Shown here: positions 1 through 7,784 of the stretch, one piece after another
Numbering within the stretch: the first letter of the stretch is position 1
How the letters are laid out: the number at the start of each line of letters is the position of its first letter
Source: Clavulina sp. PMI_390
Lineage: Eukaryota; Basidiomycota; Agaricomycetes; Cantharellales; Hydnaceae
Reading direction: 5' to 3'
Length of the DNA stretch: 12,426 nucleotides
Assembly: GCA_015039315.1 (NCBI GenBank)
Contig: WIDE01000112.1
Span: 92,586 to 105,011, forward strand
Notes under the pieces: generated by a model
The model's input: the letters and a program-made list of their open reading frames with translations, nothing else
Database searches by the model: none
Told to the model about the DNA's origin: nothing
Program-made: the position numbers and the translations under genes

Positions 1-1664
1 GTAATGAGATTGTGAATAAAGGAGACGCGCGGAAGACTCGGAGGAGCAGCACCAAGCGTAATTATTAGCTGCGGCCTGCTGACTGCAGCTTGCGCCAAGT
101 GCCGACGCACGTTGATTGCTGCAGCGATAACGCAGTCCACCCATCAAACTATCTATCGGCGGCCGTGATGCGCCCCCCTGCGCGTGCATCCCCGCGCTGC
201 TCAGCATGGGCGATCCTTCCAGAAAAAAGGAGTGTGTGAATGTGGAGAAATGAATGGTCGCAAGGCACGGTTGCCCTCGTGGAGCATAATTGGACTTATC
301 AAGCGTGATCAATGAATGCAGATAAGTACACCCCGGGGTACAGGAAGCGGTGCTGTCAAAGGGAAAAAGAGAATAATCAGAAAGCTTGGACGACATATGT
401 ATTATTAGAGATAAGGAAGCACGCGGAAATGACAATGGGACAGGAGCCTCCAATTCAAGTCATTGATGTCTTTTTTGAATTTGGGTGTGGTTTCTCACGA
501 TCGGAAATGCGGGTGGGTGGCCGTGTGGTTGGTGGCGACGGAGATCCCGCCGCGCACGAGCGGGGAGGCTGCAACGGGAAAGGGAGCGCGCGTTTGTGGG
601 ATGGGAGGAAACCGAAAGCCTCTTTGGATTTAGAATACCCCAACGTGTTTTGATGTCGCTCCATGGGACGATTGATTTTTTTGGGACCATCAGTGAAAAA
701 TAAAATATGAGACGATGAATTGTGCGTATTGGACCAGAAATATACATCAAGGGCGGCGATGAGAGAAAATGGTACGAGAGAAGGAAGAAACAACATCAAA
801 CTCAGGAAAAGAAAAGGAAGAAGCGCCAAGGCCCAAGCCCCAACGTCTTGCCTTGGCCTCGTCGAAATGTTACGGGCTAAACTAAAAATCGGTGATCAAA
901 TGTGGATTCCGCTGGGGTCATTGAGGGCCACGTATGCCCGCTTCAATAGCGGCGCCCGCCCCCCGGAGCTCGAAATATAATAAAATGCTTCCCTCCGACC
1001 AAGTGGAGGGGGGAGATTAGGGATTAGGGAGAGTGACTGATGGGCCGGACGTTAGTCACGGTCGGACTACGGGAAACAGTCAGCACAACTGGGCTGGATG
1101 TCTTGGACGGGATGAACGATGATGCAATGACGGGTTGATTCACGCCTTCCGTTCCGTGTCGCAGCCGTGATACCCAATTTGTAAACAACCCCGAAACCTG
1201 TCGTCATCACGCAGAACACGAAACCGGGCCAGAAAAGCTAATACGAGGCAACGGGTGGGCCAACGCAGTTTTACGCAGCCCGGAACGGAGGGAGACGCGT
1301 GTGGCTGAACCACTTGAGTGGTCCGACGGCAAGAAACTGAATGGCAACTGAATTGATGGATGAGTCAAGATTTGCCCTAACACATCCAAACAGGGCTCGC
1401 ACGTTTGAGCCCTTCCTCCACTCCTTATAAAGACAAAGCAGTACATCCGCCACACCACCGCTATCTCTCTGCCTCCCTCCTGCCAGCCCTTGCCTAAGTG
1501 TGCACTGCCCTTTGTTTCTGCAAGCGCCAGTAACTCTATCAAAGCGCATCCACCTATAAGAGCCCGCTTGAACCTCCACCAACCCTTGTGAAAACATTCC
1601 TCCCCAACAAGCCAGCTCCTTGAGAAATTCCCCCCTCATCTACCAACCCAACCTAGTCTCAGAA
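1..1664. other. Non-coding 5' region, no gene recognised
   Basis: I see no supported gene in this stretch. The open frames on both strands are short, overlap one another and do not join into a spliced reading frame. The section from about 740 to 835 is strongly purine-rich on the + strand, which makes leucine/serine/proline-rich spurious frames on the other strand. A tandem ATTAGGG pair lies near 1016-1030. The last 250 bases become CT-rich, as fungal 5' leaders often do, and probably form the promoter and leader of the gene starting at 1665. A leftward gene beyond position 1 could use part of this DNA as its promoter, but nothing shows this directly. Confidence 0.6.
1426..1431 (+). promoter_or_regulatory. 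Candidate TATA box for the gene at 1665
   Basis: TATAAA followed by G sits in a pyrimidine-rich context 234 bases upstream of the chosen ATG. CT-rich sequence follows, as in a typical fungal core promoter and leader. The match is exact, but a six-base motif can occur by chance and no transcript start is known. Confidence 0.4.
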
Positions 1665-2387
1665 ATGTCGTCCAGAACCATTGAGCGCTACTACAGTGAA
1701 TCGAGCTACGAGTTTAAGGCACAGGAGATTATTAGGTATGTGTTCATCGCTGGTGCAATTGCCCCTCCATGCGCGCCTCCAACAAACAGACGCTGACCCC
1801 CACCTTCCCTTCATTCGTACCAAAAGGGAAAATCTATTCCATGATCCTACCATTACCATCCAAACCATGGCGGCCTGTGCTGCGTATGCGGCCGTTCTTC
1901 GGTATGCTACTCGTGGGCGGGATGAATACCCCATCGCGCCACGTAACGTCCACGAACTGCGAGCTGTCCTGTATGTCCTATCCTGATATGTCTCTTCATC
2001 TCCTGGCTATATTCTAACCAACCTCCACTTCTTGCATCTGCTGACCGTTGTGACCGTTATGGTCCTTCTGATCTGCATGGAATTCCCTGGGGACCCTTTT
2101 TTGGCCTTATCAGCGTCAACCACACCGTCGACGTGATCCACTCGCTCATCTCCCAAACTCGTGCAAAGATCCAGCCAGGCAGCTATCACGTTGCACGCCG
2201 GATCGCCCAGGAGAGCATCGATAATATGCTCTGTGTCGGGGATAATGCCGAAACCCTCCTGGCCATCCATTCCCCTATCGTGGCAGTTATTTCCCCGGAT
2301 GTCACCGACCATATGGGCGACATCCCCCAAGAGCCTTACTTTGAGCATGCGTACGAGGGACAAGCTGCTCGCCAACGCGTGCTGTGA
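1665..2387 (+). CDS. Spliced gene of unknown function (three exons; 3' end uncertain)
   Basis: I do not recognise this protein. Proposed exons are 1665-1735, 1827-1970 and 2114-2387. Their total is 489 nt, giving 162 aa plus a TGA stop. The product begins MSSRTIERYYSES and contains AACAAYAAVLRYATRGRDEY and then an acidic/His-containing segment (VISPDVTDHMGDIPQEPYF). There is no signal peptide or clear membrane span. Both introns keep phase 2. Intron 1 (91 nt) has donor GTATGT, branch CTGAC near 1792-1796, a pyrimidine tract and an unusual AAAG acceptor at 1826, the first AG after the branch. Intron 2 (143 nt) contains no AG before its acceptor at 2113, which makes that junction persuasive. 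The end is uncertain: a GTGAGC donor at 2384 overlaps the stop, so splicing there could extend the protein into 2427 or 2550 onward. A TATA box lies at 1426. Confidence 0.55.
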
Positions 2388-3540
2388 GCGCCATCACTGA
2401 GCAGTGTTCACTCTCACGCGGCTTAGCCGCGGCCACTATCGCGCGCGGGTCTTGAACCCTTTGTCTATCTTTATCTCCCTTATCCTCCCCGTAATTCCAC
2501 TTTACCCACCGATCTCCCCGCCTTTTCTCCCGTCGTCAACCCTTTCAAGTTGCGCTCTCTCGCCTCGGCGAGGCACTTGCCAATCTAGAGGGAAAAGAGT
2601 CCTTGGCAACGTTAATGGTCTTTTCCTCATGGTGAGTTTCTTTGCTCTGTACCCTTCTCCTAACCCGCAGCAAGCCAAGCTAACTGGTTTCTCCCTTCTT
2701 CCTTCCCTTGGCGCTTGGCATTGCTCGCTTGATGGTGGCGTTAACCATGACATGCTTGTGTCCGTTTTTGATGTTGTCTGATTCCCATATCCTTCCTCGA
2801 TGGTCGCTCCCCCGTCGTCAAATAAGGTCGCCGAATCTAGAACAGCGGCTTGACTTCCTATACTCTCCCCCACTCTGCATTGTCGCCCTTGCTCCTCCAA
2901 TCTGGCAAATTCCCCTCAAGCCGATTTCCCTCAACAACATAAAAAAGAAGTCAATCCTACCCCACACTCACCATTCCATGAACAATTTTTCGCGTTCATC
3001 GCACCTGTTTTTGTGTAACTGTACCACCACCCCCAATCATCCACACACAAGTCAGCTTTTCGTCTGCTTCGGCACTCCAATGATCATTTTATGCACCGTT
3101 TTTTGTGACCACATCTTTTGTCTTCATACTTCACTTCGTACAATCCAACCTGTCGATGATACCCCCAGATCCACAATGCATCACAGCGTATTTCTTGGTT
3201 TTTATTACTTCCTTTCTGACTCGCCCTTTCGTGACGTGCGCCTGCCTTGGTATCAGTTGCTCATGATCGCCTCGCTCATCTTCGCCCACTTGACCTGTCA
3301 TCCCTGCGCATGTGATTTCGCCACCTTCCTTCGTTTCTTCTTTCCACTCCCAAGCCTGAAGCCAACAATACCTTCGACCCTCGCATTCCGTTCCCGCCCG
3401 TTTCTCATTTACGCCTTCGCCATCAACGCCAAGTCTTGCTCAGTTGTTGGGCGTGCTTGGCAGTGGAGTGCGCCAACACGCGTGCTGCTCCACTTGGTGA
3501 TGTGCGCGCGGCCGTCACCGTTGTTTCGGATTGCTTTTTA
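2388..3540 (+). other. Pyrimidine-biased stretch; possible extra exons or long 3' UTR
   Basis: The + strand is rich in C and T over more than 1 kb. One frame stays open from 2708 to 3541 (277 codons), but its translation is dominated by Pro, Ser, Leu, Phe and His with no domain, as expected from CT-rich DNA, so I do not call it a gene. Two pieces look more coding-like. Around 2543-2631 one frame reads VALSRLGEALANLEGKESLA, and it is followed by a well-formed 39-nt intron-like segment at 2632-2670 (GTGAGT donor, CTAAC branch, CGCAG acceptor). I could not join this cleanly to the upstream gene in one frame. It could be additional exons of that gene, a non-coding transcript, or a decayed gene. 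Confidence 0.35.
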
Positions 3541-3574
3541 GAAGCGCGATGCTCGGAGACAAAGAAGGGACGTG

Positions 3575-3690
3575 CATACCCGCTAGTAGCGGACAATCGT
3601 ATCGGCGTCGGCGTCGGGCTCGAGGGCTGCGGACTCGGACTTTTGGGACTTCGACCACGCGTACTTCTTGCTGCTCGCCTTCGGATGACT
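3575..3690 (+). CDS. Possible terminal exon in a GC-rich patch
   Basis: From about 3592 to a TGA at 3690 one + frame has nearly every third position G or C and reads ADSDFWDFDHAYFLLLAFG before the stop. This contrasts with the CT-rich DNA before it and the AT-richer, 3'-UTR-like DNA after it. In-frame stops just upstream mean it would need an acceptor such as the TAG ending near 3589. The other two + frames are also open here, so the GC bias alone could explain the pattern. If real, it might be the last exon of the unknown gene that starts at 1665. No full splice path was found. Confidence 0.2.
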
Positions 3691-3699
3691 CGATTCTGA

Positions 3700-4032
3700 C
3701 TCTTGGCTCGTGATTCTCATACAACCCGCGCTTCCGCCCAAGCATAGCGCTGTTCTGTTACTGCATTGTGATATCTATGCAACTGCCCTGCTTCTTGCTT
3801 TACCTGTACATGTACTCGTATCTTGCAGCTTGCGCGTCTCTGCTCTTGCGCCAATATATTATTATTGACGGCAATGATTCACATTTCTCCCCTGTACTTG
3901 GATCTTGATTGAGAACGCGGGATACCCAGGTGTCGAAGATATCTCATAGAAGAAGCGCATAATATTTCGTGCCCTTCACCTATTGCCCAGCTTCCTGCCT
4001 CCTTGCTGATATCGCTCATCCTATTATACTAG
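3700..4032. other. Intergenic, 3'-UTR-like DNA
   Basis: No gene is seen. The sequence is AT- and T-rich with TGT/TTG-rich runs typical of fungal 3' untranslated or terminator DNA. It includes an ATATTATTATT run near 3856, consistent with a transcript ending just upstream. Confidence 0.4.
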
Positions 4033-4275
4033 ACAACACGCTTGGTGCGGACCTCTTCTTACGTCGTCATTCCAGCAGTCATAGCCTTGGTCGAGCAGCA
4101 TACGCCTCATATGTGTGAACACATCAAATTCCCTACCCCTAAGTCGCCTATTGGGAGCATTTCGATCGCATTTCTCAAGATAATTAACTTAGATCTTGAG
4201 TCCGTAGCCAAACCTTCCCAAAGACTTGGCGTTCGGGCCATAGCAAGCATTGCCAAGCGACGGGTTCAGTGAACC
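4033..4275 (+). pseudogene. Short orphan reading frame, possible gene remnant
   Basis: A frame is open from 4033, just after an intron-like CTATTATACTAG acceptor, to a TGA around 4270-4272. It reads in part SYVVIPAVIALVEQHTPHM and IAFLKIINLDLESVAKPSQR. The amino-acid mix is protein-like (mixed aliphatic helix, moderate charge), but there is no ATG start and no upstream partner exon was found. It may be an isolated fragment of a decayed gene, possibly a duplicate of a local family, or chance. I do not recognise a domain. Confidence 0.2.
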
Positions 4276-4583
4276 TCTGCCCTCAATAGCGTAGGCTCAA
4301 AAGCCAACTATAGCTGGTAATAGGATCAGCATCAGAACTACATGTCATAATGGTCTACTACCTCAATACTGTAGCCACGGCCGGACCTGAAGGCCCTCTA
4401 AGGTGTGCTCGATGGTGTAACGTCATGATCATGATGTGAACCCCAAGTAACGCGCTCATCATTGGCATGACCGGGCGAGTCGCTTGGTGACGTTCCACGT
4501 GCGCTACCCTGGTCTACAAGTTATCTGCGTCGCTTCCAGGCGCTCCGAGACGCCCTGCACATCCCGAGATCAAAATCTGGATA
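4276..4583. promoter_or_regulatory. Upstream region of the MYND gene with clustered palindromic sites
   Basis: No coding sequence is seen. The region holds ACGTCA at 4420-4425 and its inverse TGACGT at 4488-4493. It also has the perfect 12-bp palindrome TCATGATCATGA at 4423-4434 and the E-box CACGTG at 4496-4501. These resemble bZIP (CRE half-site) and bHLH binding sites. Proximity to the ATG at 4584 suggests a promoter, but function is inferred from motif form only. Confidence 0.35.
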
Positions 4584-5503
4584 ATGGCGACCCCTCACCA
4601 TTCCGACCTTGCGGCAGCCCATTATCATACACTCAATAGCAAGCTCAGAACGATCCTGGTGCCGATTCGCGGCGAAGGGCAGGCTGGGGCTATTCGAAAT
4701 AATATTGACTATCTGCTTGAGCTAATCTATAGCACGGAGCAATATAGTATACTTGCTATCAGAATCGCACTGGATTATGGGCTCGTCCGTGTGCTTCTGG
4801 ACGCACTATGTGATCCCATAGCAGCAGCTCGTTATATTACGCTCGAACCCGAAGAGCGGAACACACTTGTGAGTTATTTGCCATGCAAGAGTATGGCATT
4901 ATTCGAGAGCTAACCTGCGCTCATATATATAGGCGGTGATATGGGTTGACGTTTTCCACATTCTCGACAAATTGATGGATTTATCAACGACCGATTTATG
5001 CTTCGGCCCAGCGTCAGGCACAGGTAGTACAAGTCTGCTACCGCCTTCACAGGTACTGGACGTAGCCGAATCAATCGTGAATGTCTTAGACTTCATCGAG
5101 AGCCAACCACAATTCTGTGACACTACACAACGGCCCATTTCGCTGGTCTCCCCGAACCCTCAGGGCCGCCTTGATTTGGGAGGCTCAAGCTTGGGAGGAC
5201 GGCATGGGACCGTCGACTTATCCACGCTAATTATAGAGATTATGTTTACGTTCGCGAGATGGATCTCGGTCGTCATCTCAGTAGGCCAGTGAGTACCCCA
5301 TCCACCAGATGTAGTGCTGAGGAGATAACCCGTGCCTGGTCCCGCATCCATAGACTTGATACGAAGAAGGCGTCACTTATGGCAAAGCAAGGCGCTGCAT
5401 TGACCGTAAGCCTGTGGGCTGCTATCGACATTCACCACAACCCTTTTCTGGCCAATGACAGTCCGGCTGAGGCCCTTGGAGTATTCATAAAGATCATGAG
5501 AAG

Positions 5504-5512
5504 CTGTGGCAG
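5504..5512. repeat. Left copy of putative 9-bp target-site duplication
   Basis: CTGTGGCAG directly abuts the element. It matches the right flank at 5715-5723 in 7 of 9 positions, and the last six bases are identical. Two mismatches leave room for a shorter true duplication. Confidence 0.5.
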
Positions 5513-5552
5513 CTAGGGTTGCCGCGGTCCCGTCCCAAGCAGGACCGTTAAG
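5513..5552 (+). repeat. Left terminal inverted repeat
   Basis: This 40-base arm pairs with 5674-5714. It is GC-rich for the first 24 bases and contains an in-frame TAG at 5514-5516 that terminates the host reading frame. Confidence 0.85.
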
Positions 5553-5673
5553 GATTTGCACCCGAATACCGGAACTCCTGGATTATTAAGTATGATATAT
5601 TGCATACAGGAGGCTATAACCCCCTCTCTAACCGTTTATTGGCGAAGTTTCCATTGAGGTTGTTGAGTTATTT

Positions 5674-5714
5674 CTTAACGGTCCTGCTGCGGGACGGGAC
5701 CGCGGCAACCCTAG
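5674..5714 (-). repeat. Right terminal inverted repeat
   Basis: This 41-base arm is the inverse of the left arm. It differs at one internal site, where TGC stands opposite the two-base AA of the left arm, so it is one base longer. Confidence 0.85.
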
Positions 5715-5723
5715 CACTGGCAG
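5715..5723. repeat. Right copy of putative 9-bp target-site duplication
   Basis: CACTGGCAG directly follows the element. The host reading frame resumes at 5724 in the same codon position at which it was left after 5512. Confidence 0.5.
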
Positions 5724-6714
5724 CTTCAAGGCTTTGACGATGCCATCTCCAATCCAATACGTTATCGGTCCTAAATTCACCTGCGATCAGTTCCTTGATC
5801 TATATTATCAATATCTTGGGACCAAGGACGCTGATGTGCCCTCATGGGCTACTCGATCGTTTTTTCCCCTGCTTGTCCTACTATCCTTCGAGTGCAGGGA
5901 TGAGATAATTCCCGCAATCTCGAGACGCCGCCAATATGCGCCTTTTCCGTGCCAAATCTCCTTCGTTAGTGAGGCAGAACCACTGCCTCATGGAGGACCC
6001 CGATCTAGATGGCCAGGTGAATGTCTGCCTATGCACCCATCAATAATCGAGAGTACCATGGATTTTTGGTTGGATTTTTTCTACCTTCACAATGCGAATT
6101 CAGACGACTCCGAATTCGCTCACGGGGCCATCAAGGATGGGGTCATCAGCAAATTGTTCGCCACAAGCATGTGGACAGATGATACCGCGATTCCCCCCGA
6201 CTACTGTAATATTATCCTACACTGCCCCTGGCACTCTCGCTCTGTCCCGAATGGCTAACAGAGTTGCGCCCATTGTCCTCCTCCAGACAGCCAGCGCAGT
6301 GCAATCTTACTTGGCATGAAAGATGCCCTAGATTGTGGAGGATCTCGTAGCTTATTAGAGTTGGCTCTGCGACGCGGGATGTTCCAGGCATACAACCACG
6401 CCCAAAGCTATCCAGAGGCCTGGAGTCAATGGTCTGAGCTTTATAAAATTCACGGTACTACTCCATTATTCTATTGCGCAAATTCTGGCTGCAATAAGTC
6501 TACTACACCTCCTCCTATGTGCTCGGCGTGTGATTTTGAATGTTATTGTTCAGAGGCGTACGCGCGTGTCAGGTAGAGTGAGTGGTACACGGTTTTGTGA
6601 TGATCTGCTCACCTTTGGTCTGGCTTACATTCCTCACCTGGTCCTAGGCATTGGGAAATACACAAATCGACCTGCAAAGAGTTAAGAGCGAAAAAGAAGG
6701 TCGAAGCACGGTAA

Positions 6715-7784
6715 TATATCACATCAACTTTATGGTCGAGAATTACTCCACCGCTGCTCCCCTTCGTAGTGCTTGGCTCAGTCGCCCGTTCGACCGCTAT
6801 TCATAGTGCTTAACATTTCTCTATTCAGCTTCCTCATAATAATGACTATGTCGCTATTTAGTCCTCGTATCAAGGGTTCGCATTGTATTCGGAGAGTCTT
6901 GCCGTAGGAGACGCTCCGGCCTGCTCTCAATGCCGTTCATCAGTGCGCTACGAATTTCCAGTTAAACCTACGGCTAGGTGTTTTCTATGAGTGCTGCTAG
7001 AGGCGTCGGAGTACGACGAGGAGGTCCGGGGGAATAGCACTTCTGGAGCCAGTAGTAGATATTGCTAATAGCTATTTCCTCTGCTTACACTCCAATTTCG
7101 TCGTGATCGAGCTCAAGATTGCTATTTGCGCAAGCTTTGCCTTGATATGTTTCCACAGGTCATCCTGCATAGATTTTGTAGATCCGCAAATGCTCTTCGG
7201 GGATCTTCTTGTGGCTCGGTGGATCGCCCACTGTTTGTTGATATCGGGGACACCATATTAATTTGGTTCATTTGAGAGGCAAAACACGGATGATTCACCA
7301 TCCTTCATCTCCAGTCGGTGGAACTAGTCCCAGCAGACCATGAGAGACGCCTCATCCTTGCCGCTACGCTTTTGGAATCCATACGGTGGGTGGACCACCG
7401 CCCCATTCAGTTCTTTGTTTGGTGTGTGCGTCAACATTTTTTGCGGACCCTCGGCGCGCCCGGCTAATGGGTAGCTAAATCTGCCGGTTTAAGCTCCAAT
7501 ATGAGCCATTTATTTCTTGCTTACGCTTCCTAGCTCTTCCCTTTGGCCTCGACACCTCTTAACCTGGATTAGACAGCTTCAGCCTTGACGTCTGGAAGGA
7601 TTTGGCGGAACTAGGCCCCATAACCCGATAACCGCTGTGCTTAGGATTCTTGACTAGTTCTTCACTTGCTAGCCTTTGCCTCGTGCAGATATCGTGCTTG
7701 TTGCGACCTTAAGATCCTTCCACCGCCTCGAGCGTCTTGTTCTCCTCTGTTGCCATCACTAAAAGACATCAGGCCCTTTCGCTC
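6715..7784. other. Intergenic region with possible decayed minus-strand coding DNA
   Basis: No intact gene is seen. The first ~120 bases are probably the 3' end of the MYND transcript. On the minus strand between about 7660 and 6870, several short protein-like runs occur in changing frames between stops, for example PEEHLRIYKIYAG near 7200-7160 and RSALMNGIESRPERLL near 6955-6905. No single frame is open over a useful length and no family is recognised. The last ~250 bases before 7785 are the likely MFS promoter and leader; no clear TATA box was found. Confidence 0.4.

Larger units (their letters stand above)
5513..5714. mobile_element. 202-bp MITE-like element with long terminal inverted repeats
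   Basis: The element starts CTAGGGTTGCCGCGG and ends with its inverse. Left arm 5513-5552 and right arm 5674-5714 match over their first 24 bases. After a 2-versus-3 base mismatch they match over 14 more (GCAGGACCGTTAAG). The ~121-bp interior has no coding capacity, so it would need a transposase supplied in trans. The flanks 5504-5512 (CTGTGGCAG) and 5715-5723 (CACTGGCAG) agree at 7 of 9 bases, suggesting a 9-bp duplication (Mutator-like) or an 8-bp one (hAT-like). A TA dinucleotide just inside each end would also allow a Tc1/mariner-type reading. The splice frame of the host gene is restored exactly if the element plus 9 bases are ignored, which favours the 9-bp interpretation. Confidence 0.85.
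4584..6714 (+). pseudogene. MYND-type zinc-finger protein gene, interrupted by a MITE-like insertion
   Basis: Proposed coding segments are 4584-4868, 4933-5288, 5354-5512, 5724-6205, 6287-6572 and 6648-6714. With the insertion and one target-duplication copy left out they total 1635 nt, which is 544 aa plus TAA, without internal stops. As the DNA stands, the frame stops at 5514 (TAG inside the element) after 267 aa. The N-terminal ~480 residues are alpha-helical with no recognised domain, starting MATPHHSDLAAAHYHTL. The C-terminus is a MYND finger: Cys 491, 496, 506, 509, 513/515, then His 528 and Cys 532, with HWEIHKSTC encoded by the last exon. MYND fingers are zinc-binding protein-interaction modules. 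Position 519, where a ligand Cys is expected (YC-x3-C), is Tyr. The last intron (6573-6647) has a weak GTAGAG donor; an in-frame alternative GTACGC exists at 6558. Introns are 64, 65, 81 and 75 nt. Long uncharacterised MYND proteins are common in agaricomycetes, and this looks like a recently disrupted member. Confidence 0.8.

Noticed and set aside
455..829. 124-codon minus-strand frame with a leucine-rich, signal-like start
   Set aside because: It arises from a purine-rich + strand tract; overlapping minus frames are equally open and none resembles a family.
1016..1030. Tandem ATTAGGG, like fungal telomere repeats (TTAGGG)
   Set aside because: Only two 7-base copies, not the 6-base telomere unit, and unique genes lie to the right; too little for a telomere or relic.
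1271..1639. 122-codon minus-strand frame upstream of the unknown gene
   Set aside because: It overlaps the promoter/leader with TATA and CT-rich features on the + strand and has no recognisable content.
2708..3541. 277-codon + strand open frame
   Set aside because: Length comes from C+T bias; the translation is Pro/Ser/Leu/Phe/His-rich with no domain and no intron logic.
5734..6258. 174-codon frame as a separate gene after the inserted element
   Set aside because: It is in register with the upstream MYND exons once the insertion is discounted, and a good intron (6206-6286) links it to the MYND finger, so it is part of that gene.
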